Notes under the pieces: model-generated
What the model was told of the DNA's origin: nothing
Databases searched by the model: none
The model's input: the letters and a program-made list of their open reading frames with translations, nothing else
Assembly (NCBI RefSeq): GCF_900106995.1
Contig: NZ_FNOK01000016.1
Location: 62,001 to 126,000 of the forward strand
DNA from: Saccharopolyspora shandongensis
GTDB lineage: Bacteria; Actinomycetota; Actinomycetes; Mycobacteriales; Pseudonocardiaceae
Direction of reading: 5' to 3'
DNA length: 64,000 nucleotides
Shown: one piece after another, positions 9,464-18,105 of the stretch
Layout: the number at the start of each line of letters is the position of its first letter
Position numbering within the stretch: position 1 is the first letter of the stretch
Position numbers and translations under genes: made by a program

Positions 9464-9741
9464 GCTGCCGTTCCCCTCTTAATGCCGCCATTGGCAAAGG
9501 CGGGTTCAGTGACTGTCCGAGATGGAATGAGTCGGGACGGTACTGCCGCATAGCAACACGTGTCCATGCCTGCCGCCACTCGTGGCAACAGGTTGGTCTG
9601 AACCGCCTAGTCCCGCGTCTCGGCTGGTAGTAGCGGATGCCCGAACCGTCGATCGGTGATCTTGATCGACCGGTGGCGCGGGCCCGGTGGACGGCCCGCG
9701 ACGGGGGCGTACCCCGGGCATCGTTGCGCATGGCAAGTCAC

Positions 9742-9792
9742 ATTAGACTTGTGAAAACAAACGTTGCAAGACGGTTCCGATGGTGTTTTTAT
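9742..9792. promoter_or_regulatory. Divergent glpF / regulator promoters sharing a -35
   Basis: TTGCAA at 9764-9769 is self-complementary. Rightward it pairs with TTTTAT (9787-9792) at 17 bp to serve the DeoR regulator. Leftward it pairs with TCTAAT (complement of 9742-9747) at 16 bp to serve glpF. One bound repressor could block both. The rest of 9464-9897 shows no gene. Confidence 0.5.
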
Positions 9793-9897
9793 CGAACTAG
9801 GTGATGACACCGCGTAGGCTCGGCCGTCGCGCCAGGCTGGTGACAGCCGCGCACCGGTCGGTCGGAGCGCGATGACCAGGGATTTTGGAGGACGACG

Positions 9898-10725
9898 ATG
9901 TCCGCTCGACGCCCGTCCGGGAAGCAGCAGGACCGGCGGCGCAAGATCACCGAGCTGGTCATGGCGGAAGGCACCATGCGGATCGACGACCTCGTCGAGA
10001 CCGTCGGCGCCAGCGCGATGACGGTCTACCGCGATCTCGCCGATCTCGAGTCCCAGGGCTTGGTGCATCGCAACCGCGGCTATGTCTCGGCGGCCTCATC
10101 ACTGCTCTACGAGGCCGCGTCGGAATACCGCTTGCAGCAGAACACCGCGGAGAAGGAGGAGATCGCGCAGGCCGCGGCGGAACTGATCGAGCCGGGGCAG
10201 GCGCTGGTGCTCGACGACTCGACGACCGGCGTGTACCTGGCCCGGCTGCTGCCGGAGCGCGCTCCGCTGACCGTCGTCACCAACCACCGCGGGGTGTTCG
10301 GCGAACTGGCCGGCGCGTCGGGCATCAGCCTGATCTGCGTTGGCGGCGATTACCTTCCGTGGGCCGACGCGTTCGTCGGCGGGATGGCTCTGGACGCGCT
10401 GCGGAATTTGCGCGTCGACCTGGCGATCATGTCGGTCTCCGCCGTGACCGATGGGATTTGCTGCTACCCGCAACAAGAAATGGTGCAGATCAAGAAAGCC
10501 ATGCTGGCCTCGGCGCGGCGTCGCGTGCTCTACGTCGATCACACCAAGTTCCGGCGGCGGGCGCTGCACGCGGTCGCTCCGGTCGAGGACTTCGACGTCG
10601 TGATCGTGGATTCGCAGACGACGAGCGCCGACATCGAGGTGCTGCGCGACCGCGGCGCGCGGGTCGAGCAGGCGGGAAATACGCGGAGTGCCGTGCCGAG
10701 CACGAAGGGTGCTGGTCGGGCATGA
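9898..10725 (+). CDS. DeoR/GlpR-family transcriptional regulator
   Basis: A 275-residue repressor-type protein. The N-terminal DeoR winged helix-turn-helix spans about 18-70 (MRIDDLVETVGASAMTVYRD, then LADLESQGLVHRNRG). The C-terminal sugar-phosphate sensor domain includes LVLDDSTT near residue 103 and VTNHRG. The ATG follows GGAGGACGACG. Its position between glpFK and glpD and its family suggest that it represses the glp genes and is released by glycerol 3-phosphate. The effector is inferred, not read from the sequence. Confidence 0.85.
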   Translation: MSARRPSGKQQDRRRKITELVMAEGTMRIDDLVETVGASAMTVYRDLADLESQGLVHRNRGYVSAASSLLYEAASEYRLQQNTAEKEEIAQAAAELIEPGQALVLDDSTTGVYLARLLPERAPLTVVTNHRGVFGELAGASGISLICVGGDYLPWADAFVGGMALDALRNLRVDLAIMSVSAVTDGICCYPQQEMVQIKKAMLASARRRVLYVDHTKFRRRALHAVAPVEDFDVVIVDSQTTSADIEVLRDRGARVEQAGNTRSAVPSTKGAGRA

Positions 10726-10816
10726 TGACCGTCGCTGGACGGACTGGTGCCGAGTCCGGTTCCGCGTCGGCGAGGTGCTCAGCGGTGGGACGCGATTCGA
10801 GCGAGGAGGACGCCTG

Positions 10817-12559
10817 GTGTCCAAGGACAAAATCGAAATCGACAACCGGTTGAAGGGCACGTTGGGCCCGGCGGACCGGGTGGAGAACTGGCGTCGGCTC
10901 GGTTCCGACGAGTTCGACGTGGTGGTGATCGGCGGTGGCGTGGTCGGCGCGGGCGCGGCGCTGGACGCGGCGACCCGCGGGCTGCGGGTGGCGCTGGTCG
11001 AGGCGCGCGACCTGGCGGCCGGCACCTCCAGCCGTTCCAGCAAGTTGTTCCACGGCGGACTCCGCTACCTGGAGCAGCTGGAGTTCTCGCTGGTCCGCGA
11101 GGCACTCCGGGAGCGCGAGCTGATGCTCACCCGGCTCGCGCCGCACCTGGTGAAGCCGGTTCCCTTCCTGTACCCGCTGACCCACCGGATCTGGGAGCGC
11201 CCCTACACCGCCGCGGGCCTGTTCCTCTACGACACGATGGGCGGCGCCCGCTCCGTGCCGGGGCAGAAGCACCTTTCCCGCGCGGGCGCGCTGCGGATGG
11301 TGCCGGCGCTGAAGCGCAACGCGATGATCGGCGGGATCCGCTACTACGACGCCCAGGCCGACGACGCCCGGCACACCATGACGGTGGCCCGCACCGCCGC
11401 CCGCTACGGCGCCGTGATCACGACGTCCACCCAGGTCACCGGTTTCCTCAGGGAGGCCGACCGGGTCGCCGGCGTCCGGGTGCGCGACGTGGAGTCCGGT
11501 GACGAGGTCGAGGTCCGCGCGCAGGCCGTGATCAACGCGACCGGCGTCTGGACCGACGAGCTGCAGAAGCTCTCCGGCGGGCGCGGGCGTTTCCGGGTCC
11601 GCTCCAGCAAGGGCGTGCACATCGTGGTGCCCCGCGACCGGATCGTCGCCGAGGCCGGCATGATCCTGCGCACCGAGAAGTCGGTGCTGTTCGTCATCCC
11701 GTGGGGCAACCACTGGATCGTCGGCACCACCGACACCGACTGGCACCTCGACCTGGCGCACCCGGCGGCCACCAAGGCCGACATCGACTACCTGCTGGAA
11801 CACGTCAACTCGGTGCTGGCGACGCCGCTGACCCACGACGACATCGAAGGCGTGTACGCGGGACTGCGGCCGCTGCTGGCCGGTGAGAGCGAGGAAACCT
11901 CGAAGCTGTCCCGGGAACACGCGGTCGCGCGCGTCGCGCCCGGGCTGGTGGCGATCGCCGGCGGCAAGTACACGACGTACCGGGTCATGGCGGCCGACGC
12001 CGTCGACGCCATCGCGCCGGACATCACCGGGCGGATGGCTTCGTCGATCACCGACCGGGTCCCGCTGCTCGGCGCCGACGGGTACCACGCGCTGGTCAAC
12101 CAGGCCGATCAGCTGGCCGCCGCGCACGGCTTGCACCCGTACCGAATCCGGCACCTGCTGGACCGCTTCGGCTCGGAGATCCACGACGTGCTCGCCCTCG
12201 GCGACGACCGGCCCGAGCTGCTCAAGCCGATCCCGGCGGCGCCGAACTACCTGCAGGCCGAGGTGGTTTACGCGTGCAGCCACGAAGGCGCGCTGCACCT
12301 GGAGGACGTGCTGACCCGGCGGACCCGGATCTCCATCGAGTACGCGCACCGCGGCGTCGACTGCGCGGAACCGGTCGCTCGGCTGATGGCGGAGGTCCTC
12401 GGCTGGGACGACGCGCGCGTCGCCCGCGAGGTCGAGGTCTACGCGAAGCGGGTCGAGGCGGAGCGGGATTCGCAGACGCAGCCCGACGACCAGGCGGCCG
12501 ACGCGAAGCGCTCGGCGGCACCGGAAGCACGCGAGCGCATCATCGAACCGGTGGTGTGA
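10817..12559 (+). CDS. glpD: Glycerol-3-phosphate dehydrogenase, FAD-dependent
   Basis: A 580-residue membrane-associated flavoenzyme that oxidises glycerol 3-phosphate to dihydroxyacetone phosphate and feeds electrons to quinones. The FAD dinucleotide fold VVVIGGGVVGAGAALDA starts near residue 35, followed by the GlpD signature SSRSSKLFHGGLRYLEQ. A C-terminal DAO_C helical domain (about 420-540) is present. GTG at 10817 was chosen because GAGGAGG lies about 7 nt upstream and the family homology begins just after it; the longer frame from 10688 overlaps the regulator. A strong terminator follows. Confidence 0.95.
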   Translation: MSKDKIEIDNRLKGTLGPADRVENWRRLGSDEFDVVVIGGGVVGAGAALDAATRGLRVALVEARDLAAGTSSRSSKLFHGGLRYLEQLEFSLVREALRERELMLTRLAPHLVKPVPFLYPLTHRIWERPYTAAGLFLYDTMGGARSVPGQKHLSRAGALRMVPALKRNAMIGGIRYYDAQADDARHTMTVARTAARYGAVITTSTQVTGFLREADRVAGVRVRDVESGDEVEVRAQAVINATGVWTDELQKLSGGRGRFRVRSSKGVHIVVPRDRIVAEAGMILRTEKSVLFVIPWGNHWIVGTTDTDWHLDLAHPAATKADIDYLLEHVNSVLATPLTHDDIEGVYAGLRPLLAGESEETSKLSREHAVARVAPGLVAIAGGKYTTYRVMAADAVDAIAPDITGRMASSITDRVPLLGADGYHALVNQADQLAAAHGLHPYRIRHLLDRFGSEIHDVLALGDDRPELLKPIPAAPNYLQAEVVYACSHEGALHLEDVLTRRTRISIEYAHRGVDCAEPVARLMAEVLGWDDARVAREVEVYAKRVEAERDSQTQPDDQAADAKRSAAPEARERIIEPVV

Positions 12560-12571
12560 GGGCGTATTCGG

Positions 12572-12624
12572 CTCGGTGAGTCCCTTGGGGTGCTTGGCAT
12601 CCCGAGGGACTCACCGAGGTTTTT
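12572..12624 (+). terminator. Rho-independent terminator of glpD
   Basis: A 14-bp perfect stem (CTCGGTGAGTCCCT with its complement at 12605-12618) is followed by GGTTTTT, one of the few classical T-run terminators in the window. Confidence 0.85.
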
Positions 12625-12630
12625 CCAACC

Positions 12631-12816
12631 TCAATTTGCGTGGCAGTGCGGGTAGCGGAACCTCAGACGCTCCCTGGACTGTGGGTGCCCCTCCTTATGT
12701 ATGTCCAATACGCGGCGGAGGGGCCGTCCTCGCCGAGGGAGCCCCGGAGGGGTGGGCACCGTGAACCCGCGGCGGTGCCGGTTGCGGGGGTGGGCCTGAA
12801 AGCGCCTCCGGCGCTT
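12631..12816 (+). repeat. Dispersed intergenic repeat, copy A
   Basis: Copy A of a four-copy family (the others are at 41204-41404, 43616-43740 and 61112-61261). Shared landmarks in order: a head TTGCGTGGCRGTGCGGGT, the box GTCCAATACGCGGC, a hairpin GGGCACCG/CGGTGCC around GAACCCGCGG, GGTGGGC, and a terminal hairpin of the AAGCGGC/GCCGCTT type. It fills the gap between convergent glpD and espG-like genes. Confidence 0.7.
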
Positions 12817-12883
12817 GGCGGCAGCGTGCGCGGTAACGGCATGTCGGATGTCGCAGGCACAGTCGCTCCAGGATGAAAAAGAC

Positions 12884-13681
12884 TCACTGGTTTTCGGACA
12901 CCTCGGCGAGCAGTTCCTCGACGTGGCCGACCAGGCGCCGGGTGTCGGCCGGTGCGACGGTGCTCCACACGTCGCCGGACGGAGATTCCCGCCGCAGCTG
13001 GGCATAACGGCCGTGCGCGGTGTCGAAGAATCCGATGACGTGGTCGGCGCGGATGCGGCGGCCGTACCGGTCCCGGGCCGCGGTGCCGAACTGCCCGCGC
13101 GCTTCGACCCCGGCCACCATGCTCATCAGCGTTTCGGCGTCGTCCGGGCGGATTCCACGCCGCTGCAACGCGTTGTGCAGCCGCTCGACGTTGTCGCCCG
13201 CCTCCTCGGCGGCGCCATCGAGATCGCTGCTGGGCACGGACACCGAACGGCCCGGGCCGGGCGGCAGCGTCGGCAGCACCGAAACCGCTTCGCGCGGCAG
13301 CCCGGTCGCCGCCGCGGCCCGCAGGCTCAGCGCGTCCTGGTCCTTGACGACCAGCACCGCTCGTTCGGCTTCGGCGTCGGACGCCGCGAGCACCCGCACG
13401 CTGCGTCCCATCCAGATCCGCCCGTCGACCTCGCGGCAGGGACGCGCCAGCAGCCGCAACATCCATTCGAGCTCGGGATCGAGGTCCGCCGGGCGGCCGA
13501 GGTCGCGGGCGCCCAGCGACCGCCACGCCGATTCCACCAGCTTCGCGCGCTCGGAGTGGGTGCGCCCGGGCGATGGGACCTTCAACACCAGCGGCATGGT
13601 GTCCAACCCGATGTGCTCCGTGAGCACGTCGAGCTCCAGCGCCGACAGGGTCAGCTGCCGGCCGGTGTCGGTGACCGTCAT
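12884..13681 (-). CDS. EspG-family ESX secretion-associated chaperone
   Basis: A 265-residue cytosolic protein resembling actinobacterial EspG (ESAT-6-like secretion chaperones that bind the PE/PPE heterodimer before export). Recognisable blocks are LTLSALELDVLTEHIG at the N-terminus, a central beta-rich region with AVLVVKDQDAL, and the C-terminal DHVIGFFDTAHGRYAQL stretch. Its ATG overlaps the stop of the PPE gene (ATGA), so the substrate and its chaperone are translated together. No ATPase or channel genes (EccA-E) lie in this window, so secretion must rely on a system elsewhere. Confidence 0.8.
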   Translation of the reverse strand: MTVTDTGRQLTLSALELDVLTEHIGLDTMPLVLKVPSPGRTHSERAKLVESAWRSLGARDLGRPADLDPELEWMLRLLARPCREVDGRIWMGRSVRVLAASDAEAERAVLVVKDQDALSLRAAAATGLPREAVSVLPTLPPGPGRSVSVPSSDLDGAAEEAGDNVERLHNALQRRGIRPDDAETLMSMVAGVEARGQFGTAARDRYGRRIRADHVIGFFDTAHGRYAQLRRESPSGDVWSTVAPADTRRLVGHVEELLAEVSENQ

Positions 13682-14538
13682 TGTCCGGGCTCGCCGCCGA
13701 TCACCGGGCGGGACAGGGTCTGCGGTTCGTCGAAGAACCCGCCCGGGCGGCCGACCTGCTCGGTCACCTTCCGGTCCACCGCCTCGTCGCGGTTGTTGCG
13801 GCCGCGCTTGCCGGCCGCACGGCCGTCACCGCCGCGCACCGGCCCACCGCCGCTTCCCGGCCGTCCCGACCGCTGTTCGGGGAGACGGCTGGAAAGCGTC
13901 GGCTGAGTCGTCGCGATCCGCGTCGCGGGCGCGGGCGTGGCGCCCCAGCTGATGGTCACGTTCTGCTGCCCGCCCGGGGCCCCGGAACCGCCGCTGACCG
14001 GCGCGTCGACCACCACCTGCGGCGGCTGGGTGAACGATGCCAGCGACGTGGTGTTGGCCTGCGTCGACGCCTCGTACGTGCGCATCACGTCGAAGGCCCG
14101 CTGCTCGGCGGCGTTCTGCCTGGCCTCCTGCAGCTCGTAGTCGGTCTGCCCGCCGAAGAGGTGCGTCAGCAGCGTTTCCGCGGTGCTCGGCTCCTCGGAG
14201 GTCACCTGCACCGGCGGCGGCATGTCCTGACGGGCCTTGCTGATGAACTCGGCCTGCTGCTCGGCGCGTTCCCGCATCACGGAGGTGGCCTGCTGGGCTT
14301 GGGCCGCCCAGTTGCCCAGCGGACGCACGCCGCCGTGCGCGCTGTCCGCGGCGATGCCCTGCCAGCCCGCCATCGCCGACGACAGGGCGGACGCCAGCCC
14401 GGCGTCGATGTCGCCGAGCGCGCGGGCGAGTTCGCTCCAGCGGCGCACGCTGTCGATCGAGCCGTTCGCGCCGGGACCCTCGTGGATCTGCGCGAACAGC
14501 TCGGGGTGGCGGTATCCCTGCCAACGGTGGTCGCTCAT
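13678..14538 (-). CDS. PPE-domain ESX substrate
   Basis: A 286-residue protein with an N-terminal helical PPE/WXG-like domain (about 1-165) containing a GWQG turn near residue 57, then a Gly/Pro/Arg-rich disordered tail. Acidic and basic helices such as ERAEQQAEFISKARQD fit a helical hairpin that pairs with a smaller PE-like partner, probably the gene 4 nt upstream. ATG at 14538 (MSDHRWQG) was preferred over an in-frame codon 39 nt upstream that would overlap the preceding gene. The middle gene of a PE-like / PPE / EspG operon. Confidence 0.78.
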   Translation of the reverse strand: MSDHRWQGYRHPELFAQIHEGPGANGSIDSVRRWSELARALGDIDAGLASALSSAMAGWQGIAADSAHGGVRPLGNWAAQAQQATSVMRERAEQQAEFISKARQDMPPPVQVTSEEPSTAETLLTHLFGGQTDYELQEARQNAAEQRAFDVMRTYEASTQANTTSLASFTQPPQVVVDAPVSGGSGAPGGQQNVTISWGATPAPATRIATTQPTLSSRLPEQRSGRPGSGGGPVRGGDGRAAGKRGRNNRDEAVDRKVTEQVGRPGGFFDEPQTLSRPVIGGEPGQ

Positions 14539-14542
14539 CGGA

Positions 14543-14917
14543 TCAGCAACCTCCGCCGATGCCGTACGCGCTGTCACCGTCGATCCGCTCGTACTGGCGG
14601 TTGGCGAGCCGCAGCGACTCGGCGGCCGCCTGCAGCTGGTCGCGGTAGCCGCACAGCGCGGTCAGCGCGTCCTCGCCGCCGCCGACGGAGCGCCGGTTGA
14701 ATTCCTCGGCGGCGTCGGCGCTGATCGGATCGCCGGCCCAGGGCCGGATGCGCAGTTCGGTGATGGCGTGCTCGATCTGCAGGCCGACCGCGTCCAGCGA
14801 TTCCTGCAGCGCGTTCACCAGCCTCGGGATGGAGGCTGGCTCGACTTGCACCGAGCCACCCGACATCCCGGGCAGGGCGCTGGTCGAGCTGTCGCCCCAC
14901 GGAGCAGTGAGCGGCAC
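14543..14917 (-). CDS. PE/WXG100-like small ESX protein
   Basis: A 124-residue helical protein. The central helix-turn-helix (about 20-105) has RPWAGDPISADAAEEFNRR, a WxG-like turn after which residues follow the YxxxD/E-type secretion pattern loosely. GTG at 14917 was chosen because GGAGGGG ends 5 nt upstream; an in-frame GTG at 14932 would lie ahead of that site. As the first gene of the operon it is the natural partner of the PPE protein. Assignment to PE versus WXG100 is uncertain. Confidence 0.65.
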   Translation of the reverse strand: MPLTAPWGDSSTSALPGMSGGSVQVEPASIPRLVNALQESLDAVGLQIEHAITELRIRPWAGDPISADAAEEFNRRSVGGGEDALTALCGYRDQLQAAAESLRLANRQYERIDGDSAYGIGGGC

Positions 14918-15057
14918 GTTTTCCCCTCCCACAGGTAAGGGCCTGGTCAGCGGGTGCAGGGCCCTTGTGCCTGAACGCCCGGGCGGATGTAGGGCGGCGG
15001 GGCCCTGGCCGGGTGTTTGCGGGCACCTGGCGTTGCGGGGGCCCGAGCGATCAAGCT

Positions 15058-15086
15058 ACTAAACGTCCGCCGAACACTGTAGTCAG
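15058..15086 (-). promoter_or_regulatory. Possible promoter of the PE-like/PPE/EspG operon
   Basis: Read leftward, CTGACT (complement of 15081-15086) and TTTAGT (complement of 15058-15063) are 17 bp apart, about 140 nt upstream of the first gene. The rest of 14918-15234 holds nothing else I can name. Confidence 0.35.
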
Positions 15087-15234
15087 CAAACATCACGCTG
15101 GGGAGTGCTCCAAACGCGGTGAGTATCGCCCATTCGGTTGCAGAGCGTGAAAATCGCAGGACATGGGGCGGTTTTGAGGGCCTCGAAGCGGCCCGAAGAC
15201 GTGATGTTGCCGACCCGAGCGGAGGAGCCGACGG

Positions 15235-15891
15235 CTACCGGGGCGATGTCTGCCGGGGCTTGGTCGTCTGGGTCGGCTTTTCCGGGGCGGCCAGGCTCGC
15301 GAGGGCGTCCTCGGCGACCCGCTGGGCGCCGGCGCAGAGCTGGTCGACCGGCGGCGGCGGTTGGCCGCCGTCGTCGCGGTAGAGCACGTCGAGGTGCTGG
15401 AGCTCGGCGACGTCCACCGCGACGTTGCAGGACAGGTCCAGGCCCGGGGTCTTGATCACCAGCGCGGGGAAGCCGCCGATCACCACCGGCGAGGCCTCCA
15501 CCTGCGCGGTGTCGTCGGTCCACACCCCCATGCTCTCGGTGGTGATCAGCGCCAGCCGGGCGCCGACCTTGGCCGTGGTGTTGCGGTAGCTGCAGGTCGC
15601 CGCGTCGCCGAAGCCAGCCTCGGAACCCGGCAGCGGCTCCCGGTCGAAGCCGAGCTGGTTGCGCTGGTCGTCGGTGAGCAGCTCGCACGGGTCCACGCCG
15701 TCGAGGGCGAGCTCGAACGGGCGCGGCGGCAACGGCGGGGGAGCGCTCGTCGTGGGCAGCGGCGGCGGCAGCGGAGCCCTGGTGTCCGACGTCGGCTCCG
15801 ACTGCCACAGGCCGCACCCGGCGAGGGTGAGCGAACCGGCGGCGAGCAACGCGCTCAGCCGCCACGCCCCGGTGATCCGCGAGCTGTGCAT
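15235..15891 (-). CDS. DUF3558 lipoprotein
   Basis: A 218-residue lipoprotein. The N-terminus has a basic start, a hydrophobic stretch and a lipobox LAGC (Cys26), so it is anchored on the outer face of the membrane. A Pro-rich spacer (about 38-57) leads to the DUF3558 domain, recognised by VDPCELLTDDQRNQLG and the paired cysteines in ATCSYRN and LSCNVAV. DUF3558 proteins often lie beside ESX loci in Pseudonocardiaceae, as here. Function unknown. Confidence 0.82.
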   Translation of the reverse strand: MHSSRITGAWRLSALLAAGSLTLAGCGLWQSEPTSDTRAPLPPPLPTTSAPPPLPPRPFELALDGVDPCELLTDDQRNQLGFDREPLPGSEAGFGDAATCSYRNTTAKVGARLALITTESMGVWTDDTAQVEASPVVIGGFPALVIKTPGLDLSCNVAVDVAELQHLDVLYRDDGGQPPPPVDQLCAGAQRVAEDALASLAAPEKPTQTTKPRQTSPR

Positions 15892-15897
15892 GGCCTC

Positions 15898-15903
15898 ACC
15901 GTA
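15898..15903 (-). promoter_or_regulatory. -10 element of a leaderless promoter
   Basis: Leftward TACGGT lies 6 nt before the lipoprotein ATG at 15891. Confidence 0.5.
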
Positions 15904-15937
15904 ACGAAACGTGGCCGGTCGTGACGGAGGGCGGCGA

Positions 15938-16318
15938 TCAGCGTCGCCAGGAGAACCAGAGGACGGCGATCAGGGGAAGCAGCAGGACCAGGGCCAACTG
16001 ACGCGCGACCACCAGCAGGAAGACGACCACGACGACGGCGCAGACGGCCAGCACGATCTTCCCGGTCGCCGGTGGCGCAGCGGCGCGGATCGCCGGGGCG
16101 ACCGGGCGCGGCGGCTCGCTGGGCCGCGGCTCGGGCAGGTCGTCGAACAGCGGGGTCAGCTCGGAGCGGAACCGGGCGGCCGCGACCAGGCGGCAGCGCT
16201 CGTCGTACTCGGTGACGTCGAGGCGCCCGGCGGAGAAGTGCTCGCCGAGCAGCCGCATGGCGTTCTCCCGCTCGGGGTCGCCGATCCGGAGGTCCTTGCC
16301 CCGTCGACCGTTGTCCAC
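15938..16318 (-). CDS. DUF1707 (SHOCT-like) membrane protein
   Basis: The 126 residues start with the DUF1707 domain (about 8-60): LRIGDPERENAMRLLGEHF followed by GRLDVTEYDERC, the signature of this short actinobacterial domain. Pro/Ala linkers lead to one strongly hydrophobic segment (about 86-122), long enough for two passes, and a Trp/Arg tail. Function unknown; family members are often linked to membrane or envelope stress genes. Confidence 0.85.
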   Translation of the reverse strand: MDNGRRGKDLRIGDPERENAMRLLGEHFSAGRLDVTEYDERCRLVAAARFRSELTPLFDDLPEPRPSEPPRPVAPAIRAAAPPATGKIVLAVCAVVVVVFLLVVARQLALVLLLPLIAVLWFSWRR

Positions 16319-16324
16319 GCCTCC

Positions 16325-16330
16325 ATCCTA
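16325..16330 (-). promoter_or_regulatory. -10 element of a leaderless promoter
   Basis: Leftward TAGGAT ends 6 nt before the DUF1707 GTG at 16318. The intervening GGAGGC is too close to the start to work as a ribosome site. Confidence 0.55.
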
Positions 16331-16400
16331 CGTTCGGCGGACCTCCGGTCGGGGCGGTCGGCACCGGATTCCGGGCCAGGTGAAAACTCCCCCAACAACG

Positions 16401-16440
16401 CGGGAATCCGGCGTTCAACGAGGTGAACGCCGGATTCCCG
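16401..16440. terminator. Hairpin terminator after the symporter gene
   Basis: A perfect 17-bp stem (CGGGAATCCGGCGTTCA and its complement) around a 6-nt ACGAGG loop, 11 nt beyond the symporter stop. Confidence 0.75.
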
Positions 16441-16451
16441 GTGCTGCTGCG

Positions 16452-17783
16452 TCAGGCCTTGACCAGGTTGCTCTCGTCGTTGACTAGCAGGGTGCTCGGC
16501 TTGGCGAGGACCTCGTCGTCGAGCAGGCCCTCGCTGCGGGCGACCACGACCGGGACCACGATCTGGCCCGCGACGTTGGTGGCGGTGCGCGCCATGTCCA
16601 TGATCGGGTCGACCGCGTAGGCGATGGCGATGCCGGTGGCCACGACCTCCGGCGGGAAGCCCAGCGCGCCGACGGTCAACGTCAGCATGGTGAACCAGCC
16701 GGTGACGCCGGCCGTGGCGATCGAGCCGAGGACCGCGACGGCGATGATCGTCAGGTACTGCACCGGGCCGAGCTGGATGCCGAAGAGGTTCGCGATGAAC
16801 ATCGAGCCGACGGCCGGGTAGATCGCGGCGCAGCCGTCCATCTTGGTGGTGGTGGCCAGCGGCACCGCGAAGTTCGCGTAGGACGCAGGCACGCCGAGGT
16901 CCTGGGCGGTCTGCCGGGTCAGCGGCAGGCTGGCCCCGGAGGACCGGGAGACGAACGCGAACTGCAGCACGTTCCAGGACTTGGCGAAGAACTTGACCGG
17001 GCTGACCTTGGCCACGAGCGCCAGCAGCAGCGGGTACACCGCGAACAGCACCAGCGCGCAGGCCACGTAGGTCGAGCCGATCAGCTTCAGCAGCGGCACG
17101 AAGAACTCGTTGCCGTAGGTGGCGACCGCGTTGCCGATCAGGCCGAGGGTGCCCAGCGGGGCGAGCCGGATGATCCAGCCGAGCACGCGCTGGATGACCT
17201 CGAAGGCGGCCTTGTTGAAGTCGACGAACGGCGCGGCCTTCTCGCCCAGGCTGTAGGTGGCGGCACCGATGATCAGCGCCACGAACACGACCTGCAGCGT
17301 CTCGCCCTCGGCGAACGCGCTGATCAGGTTGCTCGGCACCAGCCCGGTGATCAGGTCCAGCCAGGAGCCTTGCGTCTTCTCGCCGATGGAGGCCAGCTTG
17401 TCCGGGTCGGGCTCGATGACCAGGCCCTTGCCGGGCTGGAACAGCCAGCCGATCAGCAGGCCGATCACCACGGCGATCAGCGAGGTGATGCCGAACCACA
17501 GGGCCGTCTTGCCGCCCAGCCGGGCCGCGGTCCGGCCGCCGCCGACGCTGCGCAGGCTGTTGATGCCCACCACGATCGCCGTGAAGATCAGCGGCAGCAC
17601 GGTGAAGGTGAGCAGCTTGGTGAAGGTGCTGCCGATGGTCTTCAGCGTGGTGACGAGCCATTCCGCGTCGGTTTGCTTGGCGACCCAGCCGAGCAGCGCG
17701 CCCAGCACGAGGGAGGCGATCACCGCGGCGGCGAAGACCTTGGGGTTGAAGCGCAGGCGTGATCGGCCGGCGGAGGTGGACAC
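16452..17783 (-). CDS. Dicarboxylate/amino acid:cation symporter (DAACS)
   Basis: A 443-residue transporter of the glutamate/C4-dicarboxylate family. It has eight or so hydrophobic helices, the Ser-rich hairpin signature VSRSSGASLPLTRQTAQ, the NMDGT-like motif TTKMDGCAAIYP in helix 7, and AVDPIMDMARTATNVAGQ in helix 8. Imports acidic amino acids or dicarboxylates with Na+ or H+. GTG at 17783 follows GGGAG at 6 nt. It is flanked by a terminator and a 322-bp gap (17784-18105) in which I recognise no further gene. Confidence 0.9.
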   Translation of the reverse strand: MSTSAGRSRLRFNPKVFAAAVIASLVLGALLGWVAKQTDAEWLVTTLKTIGSTFTKLLTFTVLPLIFTAIVVGINSLRSVGGGRTAARLGGKTALWFGITSLIAVVIGLLIGWLFQPGKGLVIEPDPDKLASIGEKTQGSWLDLITGLVPSNLISAFAEGETLQVVFVALIIGAATYSLGEKAAPFVDFNKAAFEVIQRVLGWIIRLAPLGTLGLIGNAVATYGNEFFVPLLKLIGSTYVACALVLFAVYPLLLALVAKVSPVKFFAKSWNVLQFAFVSRSSGASLPLTRQTAQDLGVPASYANFAVPLATTTKMDGCAAIYPAVGSMFIANLFGIQLGPVQYLTIIAVAVLGSIATAGVTGWFTMLTLTVGALGFPPEVVATGIAIAYAVDPIMDMARTATNVAGQIVVPVVVARSEGLLDDEVLAKPSTLLVNDESNLVKA

Positions 17784-18105
17784 AGGGATCTCCCGAGGTG
17801 TCGAAGGAAGGATTCGGAGGTGGCGGCGGTTCCGGGCTCGTTCGCGCAGCGGCGCTGGACTCGCGCTGTGCGCGTGGTCGTCAGGAGGCGGTTTCGCTTG
17901 CCGGGGGCAGCCGCTATCGCGGCGCCGAGCGTCCGATCAAAGACAGACGGAGCTGGCCTGCCGTCGCAGATCGACGTGCAGGCGCGAAGTCAGGTACAGC
18001 CGTCGGAGGGTTCCCATCGCGAACATTTGTAACCAGGCGCGCGGCGAAACCCATCCGTGGGTAACCGAATTGTGTTCGTATTCACTCAGATGCGGGGATC
18101 TGGTG

